A stretch of DNA of 22,631 bases. It comes from JBFMGS01 sp040752635 (GTDB taxonomy: Bacteria > Bacillota > SHA-98 > UBA4971). The notes below the pieces were generated by a model. The model made no database searches, was not told the DNA's origin, and saw nothing but the letters and a program-made list of their open reading frames with translations. The stretch spans positions 1 to 22,631 of the forward strand of contig JBFMGS010000038.1 of assembly GCA_040752635.1 (NCBI GenBank), written 5' to 3'. Shown piece by piece: positions 14,773 through 22,631 of this stretch (position 1 is its first letter; each line of letters opens with the position of its first letter). Both the position numbers and the translations under genes were made by a program.

Positions 14773-15795
14773 ATGTTCGGGCTTTCCATGGACGTCGGGA
14801 TAGATCTCGGGACCGCCAACACAAAAGTATACGTGAAAGGCAAAGGGGTGGTCATCCGCGAGCCCTCCGTTGTCGCTCTGGACTGCGACACTCGAAAGGT
14901 TCTCGCCGTGGGGGAAGACGCCCGCAGGATGATCGGGAGAACGCCCGGCAGCATCGTGGCCATCCGGCCAATGAAGGACGGGGTCATAGCCGACTATGAT
15001 ATCACCGAAACCATGCTGCGTCATTTCCTGACCAAAGCCTGCGGCAGGCACATGTTCATACGCCCGAGGGTGGTGATATGCGTGCCTGCCGGGGTAACCG
15101 GAGTGGAGCGCCGCGCGGTGCTCGAGGCCACGATGCAGGCAGGCGCCCGGCAGACCTTCCTGATCGAAGAACCGATGGCCGCGGCCATCGGGGCGGGCCT
15201 CGATATCTCCCAGCCCTCCGGCTGCATGGTCGTGGACATCGGCGGAGGCACGACCGACATCGCGGTGATCTCGCTATCCGGCATTGTAGTAACGGAATCC
15301 CGCCGCGTGGGCGGCGACAAGTTCGATGAAGCTATCGTCAGGTACATCAAGAAAGTGTATAACTTGATGATAGGGGAGAGGACAGCCGAGGATGTGAAGA
15401 TCCAGATTGGATCGGCGTACCCCCGGGGGGAGGGGGCATCGACCGAGATCAGGGGGCGCGACCTCATCACTGGCCTTCCGAGGACCATCAAGTTCACGTC
15501 CGCTGAAACGTTCCAGGCTCTCTCCGAGCCAATTTCAGAGATTATCGACGGGGTGAGGGGCGTGCTGGAGCACACCCCTCCTGAGCTTGCGGCAGACATC
15601 GTTGACAAGGGCATCGTGTGCACCGGCGGAGGGTCTTTGCTGTCCGGGCTTACGACCCTGCTTTCAGAGGAAACGGGCATCCCCGTTCAAATTGCGGAGG
15701 ATCCGATGAGTTGCGTGGTTCTGGGCACAGCGGAGATCCTCGACGCTCTGGACAGGTTCCGGGACAGCGTGATCGTGGCGGCCAGGTCCGGCTAG
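14773..15795 (+). CDS. mbl: MreB/Mbl family rod-shape actin
   Basis: This actin homologue forms membrane-bound filaments that guide lateral wall synthesis and rod shape. The 340-residue product has the phosphate-1 motif VGIDLGTANTKVYV at the N-terminus, EEPMAAAIGAGLDI, the phosphate-2 motif DIGGGTTDIAVISL, and the adenosine motif in CTGGGSLLSGL. The gene lies right after spoIIID, the place of mbl in B. subtilis, so the Mbl paralogue is the best name; sequence alone does not exclude MreB. The start is ATG 14773, with GGGGGGAG at 14757-14764 at good spacing. An upstream ATG at 14752 would place that ribosome site inside the gene. A strong terminator follows. Confidence 0.93.
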   Translation: MFGLSMDVGIDLGTANTKVYVKGKGVVIREPSVVALDCDTRKVLAVGEDARRMIGRTPGSIVAIRPMKDGVIADYDITETMLRHFLTKACGRHMFIRPRVVICVPAGVTGVERRAVLEATMQAGARQTFLIEEPMAAAIGAGLDISQPSGCMVVDIGGGTTDIAVISLSGIVVTESRRVGGDKFDEAIVRYIKKVYNLMIGERTAEDVKIQIGSAYPRGEGASTEIRGRDLITGLPRTIKFTSAETFQALSEPISEIIDGVRGVLEHTPPELAADIVDKGIVCTGGGSLLSGLTTLLSEETGIPVQIAEDPMSCVVLGTAEILDALDRFRDSVIVAARSG

Positions 15796-15798
15796 CAG

Positions 15799-15873
15799 TG
15801 CGGGCCAGTTTTTGCCCCTGCGGGCCAGGTTTTCGTCGCTCGGTGCAGGGTCAGGGTCGCCGAAAGCGGGCCA
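15799..15873 (+). repeat. three copies of GCGGGCCAG between mbl and its terminator
   Basis: TGCGGGCCAG occurs at 15799-15808 and 15819-15828, each followed by a T-run (TTTTT and, after G, TTTT). GCGGGCCAG recurs within the terminator stem, ending at 15873. It may be a degraded tandem duplication of terminator sequence. Confidence 0.6.
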
Positions 15874-15886
15874 GACCCGGTTTTTT
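15848..15886 (+). terminator. intrinsic terminator after mbl
   Basis: GGGTC (15848-15852) pairs with GACCC (15874-15878). The inner part adds GG/CC and CGC/GCG around a CGAAA loop, with small mismatches. Then GG and TTTTTT (15881-15886) follow. It closes the spoIIID-mbl unit. Confidence 0.75.
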
Positions 15887-16005
15887 GTGTCCGGAGCCCC
15901 GCCATAATTTGTTACTGGCGTTTATCCATGGCAGTGAAGGATACAGTGTCTTCATATCGAACTTGAGAAGAGGAGGTGAAGTAAGGAGGGAGGTTCCGAA
16001 TACCG

Positions 16006-17676
16006 ATGGTCCGTTTTGCGCATATCTCGGGGGGAAAAGGCAGTGTGCATGTGGCAAGTCTACTTGTTCGCAGCGTTCTCGTAGCTTCCTTGATCGTTGC
16101 GCTCCTTGGTGCAACCGCGTACTCACAGCAGGAATCACAGCAGGAGCCCGTGACGGCTGAAAGCCCGGAGGTTTTTGGCCAGGCAGGGCTTCTTATAGGG
16201 AGATCCCAGTCCCCCTTGCCCATCCCGGCGGTGTTCAAGGGCCGGTGCGTTCTGGTGCCGGCGACGTTCGTCGCAGAGACCCTGGGAATCTCGATGAGGT
16301 ACGATCCTGCCTGGAAACGACTTACATACAGCATACCCACGGGGGCGCTCGAGATCTTCATGCACCAGAGGAAGTGGAGGCTGTCCTCAGGGGAGGTCCG
16401 TGAATTCCCGGAGGCTCCGACGACCGCTGCGGGTATTCCGTTCGTGCCCGCCGAACTCCTACGTATAACCGGCGTATATGAAGTTGCGTGGGACTCTTCC
16501 GCGAAGCTGGTATATCTTCGCGGTCCTGCAGACCCAAAGGCCGTGGTGACGGGGGTTCGATTCGGCGTCTACCCTGACAAGGTCAGGGTCGTCTTCAACC
16601 TCACCGGGGAGACTTCGTACCAGGTGACGCAGATGAAGACCCCCCCCAGGGTAGTGATAAGCTTTGACGACACCTTCGTATGGGGGACGATAGACTCGGT
16701 GATCGGCGATATCGCTGTAAACCAGGTAAGGGTTGCGCCGCCCGAGAACGGTAAAGCGAGGGCCGTCCTGGACTTCAACTATGCGCTGCCGGACGTGCGG
16801 ACCTTCTGGCTCAAAGATCCCGTAAGGTTCGTCGTTGACGTGCCCAAGCTGTACGACACTAGGGCCGCGCTTACCGTTACGCGGGGTGTGCGCTACACCG
16901 TCGTAAACAAGGGCACCCCGAACGGGCCGCTCACCGTAGACGTCCTTGAGGTCGATGTGAAAGACCCCACGGTGTCGGTGCGGCCGGCCCTCGCGGGACC
17001 GAACGGCGGCTTCGGTCTCGCGAGAGTCAGCGAGATCGCAGCAAGGGAAGGAGCTATAGCCGCCATCAACGGCGTTTTCCACGCCCCGGACGGGACGCCT
17101 CTCGGGCTTGTAATCATCGACGAGGTCATGAAGGCTCCACCGCTCATGAACCGGACGGCTCTCGGAATAACTCGAGATGGCACTATCCTAATGGATAACG
17201 TGTCCACGGACGGGAAGGGCGGCCTTGTGCCTGACTGGCGGGCACTTGGGGTGGTCCACGCCGTCGGCGGTGGGCCCAGGCTTGTGAAAAACGGGAGGTT
17301 GTGCGTCACTTCAGGCGAGGAGAACTTCAGGGCCGATGTGGCAAGCGGCCGCGCCCCGCGCACTGCAGCGGGGGTGACTTTCGACGGCAAACTCCTGCTG
17401 GTTGCCGTCACCGGGCGGCAGGCGCATCACAGCGTAGGGGTTACGCTGGAGGAACTTGCGAATCTCATGATCGAGCTCGGGGCGAAGGACGCCATGAACC
17501 TCGATGGCGGGGGCTCCTCGACTATGGTAGTGCGGGACTATGTAATGAATACCCCGTCCGACGGAAAGGAAAGAAGGGTGGCCGATGCGATCCTCGTATT
17601 TACCAGCCTGCCGCAGTTGCCGCCGCCAGGGCCGCTCTCGGAGGACTCGCGAGGCGCTGCCATGCAAGAGCCTTAG
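16006..17676 (+). CDS. exported copper-amine-oxidase-N / AMIN / phosphodiester glycosidase (NAGPA) protein
   Basis: This 556-residue exported protein has three recognisable parts. A signal peptide (about 1-45, ending near TAYSQ) is followed by a copper amine oxidase N-terminal-like domain (about 58-165), a module common in Bacillota surface proteins. Next is an AMIN-like domain (about 168-285), a module that localises envelope proteins to peptidoglycan or the division site. The C-terminal part (about 295-545) is a NAGPA-type phosphodiester glycosidase domain, with AINGVFH, AVGGGPRLVKNG, RTAAGVT and the signature NLDGGGSS at 498-505. Such domains cleave sugar-phosphodiester bonds; the substrate here is unknown, a wall or exopolysaccharide glycan being plausible. 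ATG 16006 has AAGGAGGGAGG at 15984-15994; GTG 16045 is an alternative. A better ribosome site, AGGAGGTGA (15971-15979), has no start codon at the right distance. Confidence 0.85.
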   Translation: MVRFAHISGGKGSVHVASLLVRSVLVASLIVALLGATAYSQQESQQEPVTAESPEVFGQAGLLIGRSQSPLPIPAVFKGRCVLVPATFVAETLGISMRYDPAWKRLTYSIPTGALEIFMHQRKWRLSSGEVREFPEAPTTAAGIPFVPAELLRITGVYEVAWDSSAKLVYLRGPADPKAVVTGVRFGVYPDKVRVVFNLTGETSYQVTQMKTPPRVVISFDDTFVWGTIDSVIGDIAVNQVRVAPPENGKARAVLDFNYALPDVRTFWLKDPVRFVVDVPKLYDTRAALTVTRGVRYTVVNKGTPNGPLTVDVLEVDVKDPTVSVRPALAGPNGGFGLARVSEIAAREGAIAAINGVFHAPDGTPLGLVIIDEVMKAPPLMNRTALGITRDGTILMDNVSTDGKGGLVPDWRALGVVHAVGGGPRLVKNGRLCVTSGEENFRADVASGRAPRTAAGVTFDGKLLLVAVTGRQAHHSVGVTLEELANLMIELGAKDAMNLDGGGSSTMVVRDYVMNTPSDGKERRVADAILVFTSLPQLPPPGPLSEDSRGAAMQEP

Positions 17677-17981
17677 GCCGACATCATATCGGGCAGCTTG
17701 AGTCAGTCACCACAGGTTCTGCTGTTTCTTGGGGCGCGAAGCCCTTTTGCTGGCCGGTGTCGCATTCGGCGCTCCCACTAGGGGGAATACCCCGTCCCAG
17801 CCCTGACTTTACTTACCCGTCCCTCTATCTTCGAGAGGACTGGCGATGGGGTACGGGCGTGCTCCTGCCGGACGCGCTGATGAGACTTGAGCGAGCACCG
17901 GCAGACCTTCCCGAAGCGGCGTACGCTTTTGCCCACCGCCTTAGCGTGAAGGCAGCCGACACATGAAGGGAGAACGCTTAT
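17677..17981. other. intergenic region before the S55-like gene
   Basis: No supported gene is seen. Two weak terminator-like hairpins occur: GGGC/GCCC around GCGAA with TTTT (17732-17748), and AAGCG/CGCTT around GCGTA with TT (17914-17930). An open frame runs through the region from inside the previous gene to a stop at 17964-17966, but it shows no recognisable protein and no ribosome site. Confidence 0.4.
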
Positions 17982-19940
17982 ATGACGCAATGCTCGAGAG
18001 GCTCGGGACTTTGCCGAACCCTGCTCGTTCTTGCGGCGATCACGTGCATGGTTGGCCTGTCGCTCAGCGGCAGTCACCCCTGGGCTGCAGCACAGGCGGA
18101 GACGAGCGCAGAGTTCATATCCCTTGCCGATGTAAAGCCCGGAATGAAAGGCACCGGGAAAACCGTCGTAGAGGGCACCAGGATAGACACGTTTGACGTG
18201 GAGATCCTGGGCGTGCTCAAGGGTGAGACCGCCACAGGAGATCTGGTGTTGGTCCGCGTTGGCGGCAAGACTGTGGAGGCTGCAGGCGGGATAGCTGCAG
18301 GCATGAGCGGCAGCCCTGTCTATGTGAACGGTCGCCTCCTGGGCGCCATTGCGTACGGCTACGAGAGCGCCGATCACTACATCGGGCTTGTCACTCCTAT
18401 TGAAGAGATGCTGAAGGTATTCTCGGTTGCAAAGAGGCCCATCCCCGCCCAGGCGCGTCTTTCTAGCCCTATCAGGCTGCAAGACCGCATCGTTAGGAGA
18501 GTGGTTCTCGCCGCATCTCCGGAGGAGGCTGCGCATCTCGCGACAGAGCGGCCTGATGACACCCTCGTGATGGTCCCTGTTATGACTCCCGTCATGACGA
18601 GCGGTATCCCGAGGCGGGCGTTCGAGCGCCTGTCGCGCAAGCTTTCGCCGTTCGGGCTCAAGGCCGTGCAGGGAGGCGGCGGAGGAGCGCAGGTTGCCGG
18701 GGGCGAGGCTAGTCTCGAGCCTGGAAGCGCCATCGGCGTTCAACTCATAAGGGGCGACGTATCTGTTACTGCGATCGGGACCGTAACCTACAGGAAGGGC
18801 AACGAGGCGCTAGCCTTCGGCCATTCTCTCCTCGGCAGAGGGAACTCCGGTTACCTCGCAACGGGAGCGTCGATTCATCATGTGGTGTCAGGGGATGTCA
18901 TGCCCTTCAAAGTTGCAAGCCCGCTTGGTGTCGCCGGCTCGATTGTCCAGGACAGGATACACGGCGTGCTCGTGGACTTAGACAAGGCACCGTCCACGAT
19001 TCCGGTGAACGTGACCGTCCGCGACCGTGACACCGGAACGACCAGGACGCTCAGGGCGGACATCGTGCGCGACGAAATGCTTGCAACCGACCTCGCGGGG
19101 ATTTTCGCCCTTTCGTGCCTTGACGCGGCGGTGAACAGGGTCGGCCGCGGCACGAGTCGTGTGACCTTTGAGATTCACGGCAAAGGCCTGCCTGAGCCCG
19201 TTGTGAGGGACAACATGTTCTACAGCCCCGCTGACATCTCTGCGGATTCCATCGGGGAGTTGCTCGACTACCTCTCTACAGTAATCGATAACGAGTTCGC
19301 AGAAGTGGAAGTGACCAGCGTGAAAGCGGAGTTCGAAGTGCGGGAGGCCAGGCAGACAGCCCGCATCGAACGGGCCGAGGCTGTGACGAAGGTGGCGAGG
19401 GCCGGCGATACCGTGGAGGTGAAGGTCAGGCTCCAGCCTTTCAGGGGGATTCCCGAGATCAAGGCTGTGCAGATCCGGATCCCAGAGGAAACACCTGCCG
19501 GGGCGCTGTACCTTGCCGTGCGCGGCGGGGGCGTTCCGCCTGCTGGGGAAAGCGCTAAAGACGACGACAAGAAGTCGGCTCTTCCCACAGTTGCCGAGAG
19601 CCTGGAGAACCTGGTCAGAGAACTTACGACGCGTGAGCGCAACAATGACATCGTGGTTGAGTTCTATCCGGGCGAGGCGTCAGCCGGGGAGGAAGCGACT
19701 CCTGTGGACGGCCGGGCCGCGCCGGGGTCTCCCGTTAGCTCAAGGCGCCCGGGTCAGGGTGAGGATCTACCGCGCCGCGAAGAGAAACCGCACAGGGGGG
19801 AAGGCGCCGGGACCGGTACCGGGTCGAAGGGTTTGGTCAAAGCCGTGCTCACCACGGGCTACGTGATCGAAGGCGAAACCACAGTGGAGTTGCAGGTAGA
19901 GGAGGTCGGTTCCGCACCTGACGCGGGACCCACCCCCTGA
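17982..19940 (+). CDS. exported SpoIVB peptidase S55-like protein
   Basis: This 652-residue exported protein has a signal peptide (about 1-41, ending WAAAQA) and a region resembling S55 (SpoIVB) serine peptidases. It begins SLADVKPGMKGTGKTVVEGT, then GVLKG, then the serine motif GMSGSPVYVNGRLLGAIAYG (S109 the likely nucleophile), then IGLVTPIEEML. A histidine motif, AFGHS (H281), comes about 170 residues later. In SpoIVB the histidine precedes the serine, so the order is reversed here, and no clear PDZ domain is seen. The C-terminal part (about 430-650) has beta-rich segments, a charged low-complexity stretch and no known fold. The start is ATG 17982 with GAAGGGAGA at 17965-17973. It could be a protease, or a binding protein built on that fold. 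It is unlikely to be the sporulation SpoIVB itself. Confidence 0.75.
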   Translation: MTQCSRGSGLCRTLLVLAAITCMVGLSLSGSHPWAAAQAETSAEFISLADVKPGMKGTGKTVVEGTRIDTFDVEILGVLKGETATGDLVLVRVGGKTVEAAGGIAAGMSGSPVYVNGRLLGAIAYGYESADHYIGLVTPIEEMLKVFSVAKRPIPAQARLSSPIRLQDRIVRRVVLAASPEEAAHLATERPDDTLVMVPVMTPVMTSGIPRRAFERLSRKLSPFGLKAVQGGGGGAQVAGGEASLEPGSAIGVQLIRGDVSVTAIGTVTYRKGNEALAFGHSLLGRGNSGYLATGASIHHVVSGDVMPFKVASPLGVAGSIVQDRIHGVLVDLDKAPSTIPVNVTVRDRDTGTTRTLRADIVRDEMLATDLAGIFALSCLDAAVNRVGRGTSRVTFEIHGKGLPEPVVRDNMFYSPADISADSIGELLDYLSTVIDNEFAEVEVTSVKAEFEVREARQTARIERAEAVTKVARAGDTVEVKVRLQPFRGIPEIKAVQIRIPEETPAGALYLAVRGGGVPPAGESAKDDDKKSALPTVAESLENLVRELTTRERNNDIVVEFYPGEASAGEEATPVDGRAAPGSPVSSRRPGQGEDLPRREEKPHRGEGAGTGTGSKGLVKAVLTTGYVIEGETTVELQVEEVGSAPDAGPTP

Positions 19941-19986
19941 CGTTGTGCTCTAGAGTCAGGTTCCAGCTTCGCCATGATTTGGACGT

Positions 19987-20014
19987 CCCCGCGCGATGCG
20001 CGGGGGCTTGTGTT
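19987..20014 (+). terminator. GC-rich hairpin terminator after the S55-like gene
   Basis: CCCCGCGC (19987-19994) and GCGCGGGG (19998-20005) form a perfect 8-bp stem with a GAT loop, followed by the weakly T-rich GCTTGTGTT. The stem is very stable but the T-tract is poor. Confidence 0.6.
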
Positions 20015-20019
20015 ATAAA
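20011..20019 (+). promoter_or_regulatory. extended -10 promoter candidate of the AsmA/TamB-like gene
   Basis: TGT followed by TATAAA (20014-20019) is an extended -10 match about 50 bases before the next start codon. No good -35 box is at the usual distance, which falls in the terminator stem. Confidence 0.35.
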
Positions 20020-20068
20020 GGAATGCGCGTCCAGGTGTCGAACTATCTCCTGGCTGGGAGGGCAAGCC

Positions 20069-22631
20069 ATGCTACGATCCATCAGGACTTCCACGGTTAT
20101 ATTCACAGCGACCGCTCTGGCGCTCCTCGTTGCTATATCTCTCCTGTATGCGCACTTTCACGTGATCCAGAGCACGGCAGTGGAAAAGGCGCACGACCTG
20201 ATCCGGGAAGCGCTTTCGCAGGCGGTTGGGAGAAAAGTCGAAGTCGGTGCCATATCCAGCGGCGGCCTTGATTCAGTCGTGCTTACCGACGTCGTTGTTC
20301 CCGCGAAGCCCGGCGAGGGGGAGGGGCCTGTCCTCTCGGTCAAAAGGATCACGGTAAACTACTCCCTGCTCGATGTGGTATTTCGCCGCAAGGCGCTTGC
20401 TGAAACGATAACTTCCTTAACTCTGGAGGAACCAGTGCTGTGCGTCGGGCGCGCGCCCGACGGAAGCATCTGGCCTCGTGACTTCTTCGAGCCCCACAAG
20501 TTATCCGGGCAGGGGATCAGCGGGTTTGCCGGGTCGATGACCGTACGCGATGGCAGACTAGAGTTCTCCGGAATTCCCGGTGTCGAGGGCGTATTCGCCC
20601 TGCAAGACATAGCCGGGACCTTCTCATTCGCAGGCGCTAGCCTGGTGGGGCAGATCAGCGCCCGAACCGGGGCCGGGAAGGAGCTGCGTCTTACGCTGAC
20701 AGGTAGCTACGATAGCTCTCAAAAGGCTCTTGCCTGCGACGCGACGTTATCCGGGCGCGTTCCTGGGGGACTTGTGGAAAGCATCCGCGAACTTCAGAGG
20801 AATGCGCCTGAGCTTTTCGCCGGAATCGAGAAGTGGATCGGCGCCGGGACCCGCGAAACCCTCGAGAAGATCGGGCCGCTGGATCTCGCCGGCGGGACAG
20901 TCCACATCGAGGCGCACGTGAGACCCGGCGCTGATGGCGCCTTCCTGACGCGGGGAGACGTGAGCGTGGGGGGCGCGACCCTCACTGCATCAGATGTCGT
21001 GCAGGGCGTGCGAAGCCTCAAGGGCAAGGTCAATCTGGCGTCAGAGTTTCAGATGGATTCCTCGGGCTTCGCCTGCCAGGGGAAGGGATCGATCTCGCTT
21101 GAAGAGGCGCGGTTCGACGGGGCTTTCACTGGCGTCGGCGGCCTCGGCCAGTTCGACGCAGCCGGGCAGGGGGTCGTAGAGTTCTGGCAAAAGCCGGGAG
21201 AACACCTCTCGTTCGAGGGGCATGCTGAACTCAAGACTCCGAGCCTCTCCGCAGGGGACGCCGTGCGAAACGCTCTTGGGGTCGATGCGGGCAGCCTCAA
21301 GGTAGACGGCCCGGTCGCCCTGGCCGTGGCGTTCGCCGGGCGGGCACCCGAGGGCGTCGCGATCCACGGCAGGCTAGACATGAGCGGAGGCCAGGTGGTA
21401 GCCGAGGGCCTGTCGCCTGCGATCGCGCGCATTGCCGGCGACCTCGGCTGCCAGGTGGAGTTCGCTCGCTCACCTGAGGGAGAGCTCACGTATTCAGGCA
21501 AGGTCCGGTCTGCGAAGGCGTCGGTCAAGACAGGGCGTATAGCTGGGGCGGCCGGTTTCGAGGGCGACGCGGGCGTGGTGCTCACATTTGAGGGCTCGGC
21601 CGGGAAGATTGAAAGCTACCGGGGTACAGTCAAGGTGCTGGAAGGATCGGCGGATGCGACGTATCCGGCCGCGGGGCTGGAGTATATTCGCGGCGGCGTT
21701 AGTGGCTCCATGGATATAGCAGGGGCGGCTGGCGGTACTACCACCTACTCGGGGGTGGTTCGGCTGGCGGATGCGAGGGCCGTTGTCGCGGCCAGGGGAA
21801 AGGGCGTGGAGTCATTTGAGACCGGGGCGGACGGCACGCTGGAGTTCGACGGGGAATACCCGGGAAAAGCGAGGCTGAGGGGGGCGATCGACCTTCAGGA
21901 CGGCGCTTTGCGGGTGGCGGGTTCTCTCGGAGGCGCAGGGTCCGGATGGGGCGAGGGCCGCACGCGGGGGAAAATCATATTCTCGGGTGAGTATCCCGGG
22001 CGCATCCGGTGCGAAGGCACCGTGGACGTTTCGCGCGGGGCTGTGAGGGTCCAGGATGGGCCCCGCGGCTTGAAGCGCCTCGAGGTTTCGGCGGAGGGCC
22101 GCGTAGGCTTCCAAGGGGAGCTCCCCGGCAAGGTGCAATTTCAGTCGTCGTGGACGCTTCCCGGCGGGGCGGTGGAAATCGCGGGCGGGCCAGGCGGACT
22201 CAAGTCGGCGGCAGGGTCCATCGCTGGCAGTGTAGACTTCCGGGGGAACCTGTCTGATGCGCTCGAGTACAGGCCCGGTGAGTTCGAGTACAACGGACAC
22301 CTGGACCTCAAGAACGCATCCGTTGATCTGGCTGAGATCCCGGGCGGGATAGGATCGCTCTCCGGCAAGGTTTCGGCAACTGCGGACTTCTCGGGTTCGC
22401 TCGCCGACGCCATCAAGTACAGTGGGAGCGTGCAACTGGTATCGGGCAAGGCGGTTCTGGGGGGTGTGGTTGCGGGTCTCGAGCGCCTGGATGGGGAAGT
22501 GCGGGCGAGCATCGATTTCGAGGGTGTGGGAGGCGCGAATGGCCAGGGGGGCGCGAGGGGCACCTATAGTGGCAGGGCGACGGTCTCGGGGGGCACGATC
22601 AAAGCCGGGGAGATTGCAAAGGGCATCCGGA
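20069..22631 (+). CDS. AsmA/TamB-like envelope protein, partial (cut at window end)
   Basis: The frame is open from ATG 20069 to the window edge, at least 854 residues, with the C-terminus missing. The start has GGGAGGG at 20056-20062. A single N-terminal membrane segment (about residues 9-27) is followed by an AsmA/TamB-type N-terminal region: an amphipathic helix (AHDLIREALSQAVGRKVEVG), a beta region (ITVNYSLLDVV) and LTLEEPVLCVGRAPDGSIW, resembling the 'lies over P, reads dG' pattern of that superfamily. From about residue 475 on, a motif Y-x-G recurs, mostly every 42-45 residues, in Gly/Ala/Val-rich beta-strand sequence. Such proteins form long grooves that carry lipids between membranes, mainly in cells with an outer membrane. 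Family assignment is by pattern only; a repetitive surface protein is the alternative. Confidence 0.7.
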   Translation, partial: MLRSIRTSTVIFTATALALLVAISLLYAHFHVIQSTAVEKAHDLIREALSQAVGRKVEVGAISSGGLDSVVLTDVVVPAKPGEGEGPVLSVKRITVNYSLLDVVFRRKALAETITSLTLEEPVLCVGRAPDGSIWPRDFFEPHKLSGQGISGFAGSMTVRDGRLEFSGIPGVEGVFALQDIAGTFSFAGASLVGQISARTGAGKELRLTLTGSYDSSQKALACDATLSGRVPGGLVESIRELQRNAPELFAGIEKWIGAGTRETLEKIGPLDLAGGTVHIEAHVRPGADGAFLTRGDVSVGGATLTASDVVQGVRSLKGKVNLASEFQMDSSGFACQGKGSISLEEARFDGAFTGVGGLGQFDAAGQGVVEFWQKPGEHLSFEGHAELKTPSLSAGDAVRNALGVDAGSLKVDGPVALAVAFAGRAPEGVAIHGRLDMSGGQVVAEGLSPAIARIAGDLGCQVEFARSPEGELTYSGKVRSAKASVKTGRIAGAAGFEGDAGVVLTFEGSAGKIESYRGTVKVLEGSADATYPAAGLEYIRGGVSGSMDIAGAAGGTTTYSGVVRLADARAVVAARGKGVESFETGADGTLEFDGEYPGKARLRGAIDLQDGALRVAGSLGGAGSGWGEGRTRGKIIFSGEYPGRIRCEGTVDVSRGAVRVQDGPRGLKRLEVSAEGRVGFQGELPGKVQFQSSWTLPGGAVEIAGGPGGLKSAAGSIAGSVDFRGNLSDALEYRPGEFEYNGHLDLKNASVDLAEIPGGIGSLSGKVSATADFSGSLADAIKYSGSVQLVSGKAVLGGVVAGLERLDGEVRASIDFEGVGGANGQGGARGTYSGRATVSGGTIKAGEIAKGIR

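Noticed and set aside
17301..17966. Open frame overlapping the end of the glycosidase gene and the following gap
   Set aside because: Most of it is an out-of-frame shadow of the glycosidase gene. The part in the gap has no start with a ribosome site and no known domain.
1..22631. CRISPR arrays, mobile elements, tRNA or rRNA genes
   Set aside because: No regularly spaced repeats with spacers, no transposase or integrase frame, and no tRNA- or rRNA-like sequence was seen on either strand.

Overview
This window is from the chromosome of a high-GC, endospore-forming member of the Bacillota (Firmicutes). Every gene lies on the + strand. The gene order rpmE-tdk-prfA-prmC-tsaC-ywlE-rpiB-upp ... murA-spoIID-(spoIIQ-like M23)-spoIIID-mbl matches the well-known Bacillus/Clostridia backbone. 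spoIID and spoIIID show that the organism sporulates. The last gene, cut by the window edge, looks like an AsmA/TamB-type protein with one N-terminal membrane anchor and a long beta-repeat region. Such proteins are typical of cells with an outer membrane, so a diderm sporeformer (Limnochordia-, Halanaerobiales- or Negativicutes-like biology) is an attractive inference. The lineage cannot be fixed from this sequence alone.

Layout. Positions 1-1946: ribosomal protein L31 with a strong sigma-A promoter and an intrinsic terminator, then thymidine kinase and a DUF1385 membrane protein. Positions 1994-3944: release factor RF1 followed by PrmC, which methylates it. Positions 4161-8004: the tRNA t6A enzyme Sua5/TsaC, a YwlE-type protein arginine phosphatase, RpiB, Upp and a ComEB-type dCMP deaminase. 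The upstream regions of tsaC and ywlE share a near-identical 37-bp element. Positions 8123-11852: a WecA/TagO-type GlcNAc-1-phosphate transferase, UDP-GlcNAc 2-epimerase and MurA, which supply precursors for surface polymers and peptidoglycan. The ATP synthase operon that lies in this interval in B. subtilis is absent.

Positions 12060-15795: a sporulation and shape block with SpoIID, a membrane-anchored M23/LytM protein at the spoIIQ position (one catalytic histidine is tyrosine), SpoIIID, and an MreB/Mbl actin homologue. Sequences resembling sporulation sigma-factor promoters precede the spoIIQ-like gene, spoIIID and, more weakly, spoIID. A long hairpin terminator closes the block after mbl.

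Positions 16006-22631: an exported-protein block that is much less familiar. It holds an exported copper-amine-oxidase-N/AMIN/phosphodiester-glycosidase protein, an exported SpoIVB-S55-like protein whose serine motif precedes its histidine motif (the reverse of SpoIVB), and the AsmA/TamB-like protein. This is the best candidate for undescribed biology here, possibly an envelope-maintenance or outer-membrane-linked set in a sporeformer. I saw no tRNA, rRNA, CRISPR array, insertion sequence or phage gene.
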